A stretch of 36,370 nucleotides of DNA. Source: an uncultured beta proteobacterium. GTDB taxonomy: Bacteria > Pseudomonadota > Gammaproteobacteria > Burkholderiales > SG8-41. Position 1 is the first letter of the stretch; every line of letters starts with the position of its first letter. The stretch spans positions 1 to 36,370 of the forward strand of contig CADECM010000043.1 of the NCBI GenBank assembly GCA_902825845.1, given 5' to 3'. The notes under the pieces were generated by a model. It saw only the letters and a list, made by a program, of their open reading frames with translations, ran no database searches and had not been told where the DNA came from. The translations under genes were made by a program, and so were the position numbers. Below are positions 34,807 through 36,370 of the stretch, piece by piece.

Positions 34807-35649
34807 TCACCGGCTTGTGGTCTGATGTGCCAGCACGGCCTGCGCCACCTCGAGCCGCGTGGCGATCCATACTTCGCCGGAGTGCGCCGCGGCTTCGATG
34901 ATCTTCTCGTGGTAATACGCGCCGCGCGGCCTGCCGAAAATATGCGCGTGGGTGGTGACGTCAATGATGGCCGGACCGCTTTCGTGCTTGAGCAGGATGT
35001 TCAGGTGTTCCTCGAAGGTGTCGAGCATGGCGCGCGGCGGCGTGCCGTACTTCATCGATGGCATGTCGTTGACGTCGGTGGACAGCGGAATCGCCACGAT
35101 TTTCCGGTCGCCATGCGTCTGCACCCACGGCAGATCATCGGCCAGCGTATCGCCGTACCAGGTGAAGCCGGCCTCGCTCAGCAACTGCGATGAATTCACG
35201 CTCGGCGTGGCGCGCGGACTGAGCCAGCCTTTGATCGCCTTGCCGGAAACATTCTGCAGCAGATCGGTGCAGCGCTTGATGTTGGCGCGCTCCTCGGCCT
35301 CGTTCAGCATCGCCGGCATCACGTCCATGGTGTAGGAGTGCGACACGATTTCGTGGCCGTTGTCGCCGACGGCCTTCACTGCGGCAGGTGTGCGTTCGGC
35401 GAGGATGGCGCTGGTCATGACACTGGCTTTCACGTTGTAACGGCCGAACGATTCCATCAGCCGGTAGATACCGCGCGTTGCGCCATACGCGGCCCACGAA
35501 ATCGCCGTGTGATCGAGCACGCCTTGCGGCAGCGGATTGCCCATGGGGCTGATGCCGGGCGCCTTGCCGTCGGACCAGGCTTCGAGACAGACATTGAAAA
35601 TCACCGCAATGCGTTTGTTGCCGGGCCACAGGGGTTTTGGAGTGTTCAT
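34807..35649 (-). CDS. Polysaccharide deacetylase (NodB-fold) family protein, PuuE-like
   Basis: A 280-residue NodB-homology protein. The metal-binding histidine motif HEIVSHSY (about residues 99-106) and the downstream catalytic region SPRATPSVNS and DVTTHAHIFGRP identify the fold. Close relatives include PuuE-type allantoinases and small amidases, which fit a catabolic operon better than cell-wall modification (inference). It has no signal peptide, so it is probably cytoplasmic, which also argues against polysaccharide. The ATG at 35649 abuts AT-rich repeat copy 8, with no ribosome site. It lies between two TctC receptor genes. Confidence 0.83.
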   Translation of the reverse strand: MNTPKPLWPGNKRIAVIFNVCLEAWSDGKAPGISPMGNPLPQGVLDHTAISWAAYGATRGIYRLMESFGRYNVKASVMTSAILAERTPAAVKAVGDNGHEIVSHSYTMDVMPAMLNEAEERANIKRCTDLLQNVSGKAIKGWLSPRATPSVNSSQLLSEAGFTWYGDTLADDLPWVQTHGDRKIVAIPLSTDVNDMPSMKYGTPPRAMLDTFEEHLNILLKHESGPAIIDVTTHAHIFGRPRGAYYHEKIIEAAAHSGEVWIATRLEVAQAVLAHQTTSR

Positions 35650-35682
35650 ATATAAGTTATTGATTTTAAATTACTTTTTAAT
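35648..35682 (-). repeat. AT-rich junction repeat, copy 8
   Basis: On the minus strand TTTAAAATCAATAACTTATA bridges the tctC stop (TAA 35671-35673) and the deacetylase ATG (35649). It is the clearest copy where the element forms the entire 21-base junction. Confidence 0.65.
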
Positions 35683-36370
35683 GCCGATACCGCGCATCAG
35701 TGTGGCCAGTTCGGCATCCTCGCGTGCGATCAACACGCCAAATTCGGTGGCAGGCAGGAACGCCGGCTTCACAAACAATTTGTTGCTGCCATTGATGAAT
35801 TCCGCGCTGTGCACCGTTTGACGGATGGCATTTTCCAGCGTGGCAATCACGGCCTTGGGCGTACCGTGCGGTACAGCGATGCCGCGCCACGCGTCGAGCG
35901 CGATCTTGTGGCCGAGTTCCAGCGCCGTCGGCACCTCGGGCAGCAGCGGATCGCGTTGCGCGGACACCGCCGCAAGGATGCGCACGGTGCCGGCTTTCAG
36001 ATGGCCCGCGATGGCGCCCGGCAGCAGCACCAGCACATCGATATGGCCACCCATCAGCGCCGGCACCACCTGTGCGGCGGCGTACGGCACGTCGTTGGCC
36101 TGCGAGCCGGCGGCCTTGAACAGCGCGACGCTGGTGATATGGGTATGGCTGCCGACGCCGGAATTGGCGACGGTGATCTTGCCCGGTTGCGCCTTCATGT
36201 CGGCGACGAGGTCCTTGAACGTTTTCCATTTTGCACTGGAGCGCACCGCGATCAGCGGCGTTTCGATCAGCACGCGCGCCACCGGATCGAACGCCTTGTA
36301 GTCGATCGCCATCTGCCCCGAATGAAACGCGGTGGACACCGAGTTGGAGTTCCACACCATCGCGTAGCCG
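35671..36370 (-). CDS. Tripartite tricarboxylate transporter substrate-binding protein, 5' part outside the window
   Basis: The C-terminal part of a TctC/Bug receptor. The frame is open through the window edge (the preceding residues read GYA), so the start is not seen and the ORF's internal Met at 36360 is not the real start. Visible landmarks are KWKTFKDLVADMKAQPGKI, GVGSHTHITSVALFKAAG and DVLVLLPGAIAGHLKAG. No stop or frameshift occurs inside. Its TAA stop lies within AT-rich repeat copy 8, and the deacetylase follows after 21 bases. It heads, or lies upstream in, the operon ending with the TPP enzyme. Confidence 0.85.
   Translation of the reverse strand, partial: GYAMVWNSNSVSTAFHSGQMAIDYKAFDPVARVLIETPLIAVRSSAKWKTFKDLVADMKAQPGKITVANSGVGSHTHITSVALFKAAGSQANDVPYAAAQVVPALMGGHIDVLVLLPGAIAGHLKAGTVRILAAVSAQRDPLLPEVPTALELGHKIALDAWRGIAVPHGTPKAVIATLENAIRQTVHSAEFINGSNKLFVKPAFLPATEFGVLIAREDAELATLMRGIGIKK

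Overview
The window is GC-rich, densely coding DNA from a betaproteobacterium, most likely of the order Burkholderiales or a close relative. The main grounds are several orphan TctC/Bug-type periplasmic binding proteins (four intact or window-truncated, one decayed), a fused hydantoinase A/B (5-oxoprolinase-like) enzyme, a PEP-CTERM protein behind a sigma-54-type promoter, a DUF898-M48 peptidase pair and many small-molecule catabolic enzymes. No rRNA, tRNA, CRISPR array, phage or insertion-sequence transposase is visible. The organism assignment is inference from gene content.

Layout. 100-3017: an MFS transporter and two tandem TauE/SafE permeases on the plus strand, then a 46-residue membrane protein on the minus strand. 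3108-5268 (minus): YjgN/DUF898 membrane protein overlapping an M48 metalloprotease. 5463-8930: Asp/Glu-racemase-like enzyme, convergent with an MFS plus CxxC carboxymuconolactone-decarboxylase (CMD) pair, then a small membrane protein convergent with a Rho-N-like protein. 9031-12606: D-2-hydroxyacid dehydrogenase, a divergent SLOG-TIR fusion (candidate NAD-cleaving immune effector) and a convergent J-domain protein. 12645-17607: a CMD-like protein, a 1210-residue HyuA-HyuB fusion and a divergent SRPBCC protein. 17617-18264 is a gene graveyard (3' end of a tctC gene; a CmpX-like membrane protein broken by frameshift and deletion). 18368-20449: chemoreceptor. 20850-24752: two TctC receptors flanking a PEP-CTERM gene with a long upstream region. 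24796-30143 (minus): a catabolic run of TauD-type dioxygenase, tandem EthD-like protein, enoyl-CoA hydratase, SucC/SucD-like CoA ligase and a small hypothetical protein. 30299-32233 (plus): GST and a DegT-type aminotransferase. 32202-36370 (minus): TctC (cut by the window edge), polysaccharide deacetylase, TctC and a benzoylformate-decarboxylase-like TPP enzyme.

How the genes fit together. Most of the window looks like uptake and degradation of organic acids and amides: high-affinity receptors, permeases, oxygenase, CoA ligase, hydratase, racemase or decarboxylase, hydantoinase and TPP decarboxylase. The exact substrates cannot be read from sequence.

The most unusual signal is not a gene. 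A family of AT-rich segments of about 35 bp (eight copies recognised, one degenerate) sits at gene junctions in this GC-rich DNA. It supplies stop codons, or lies directly against start codons that lack a Shine-Dalgarno sequence. One copy lies in frame inside the hydantoinase gene, where it encodes an Asn/Lys/Tyr/Ile-rich loop. A second repeat family, with paired 29-bp arms beginning GCCACAGAT and a 10-bp internal period, brackets the hydratase/EthD gene pair.
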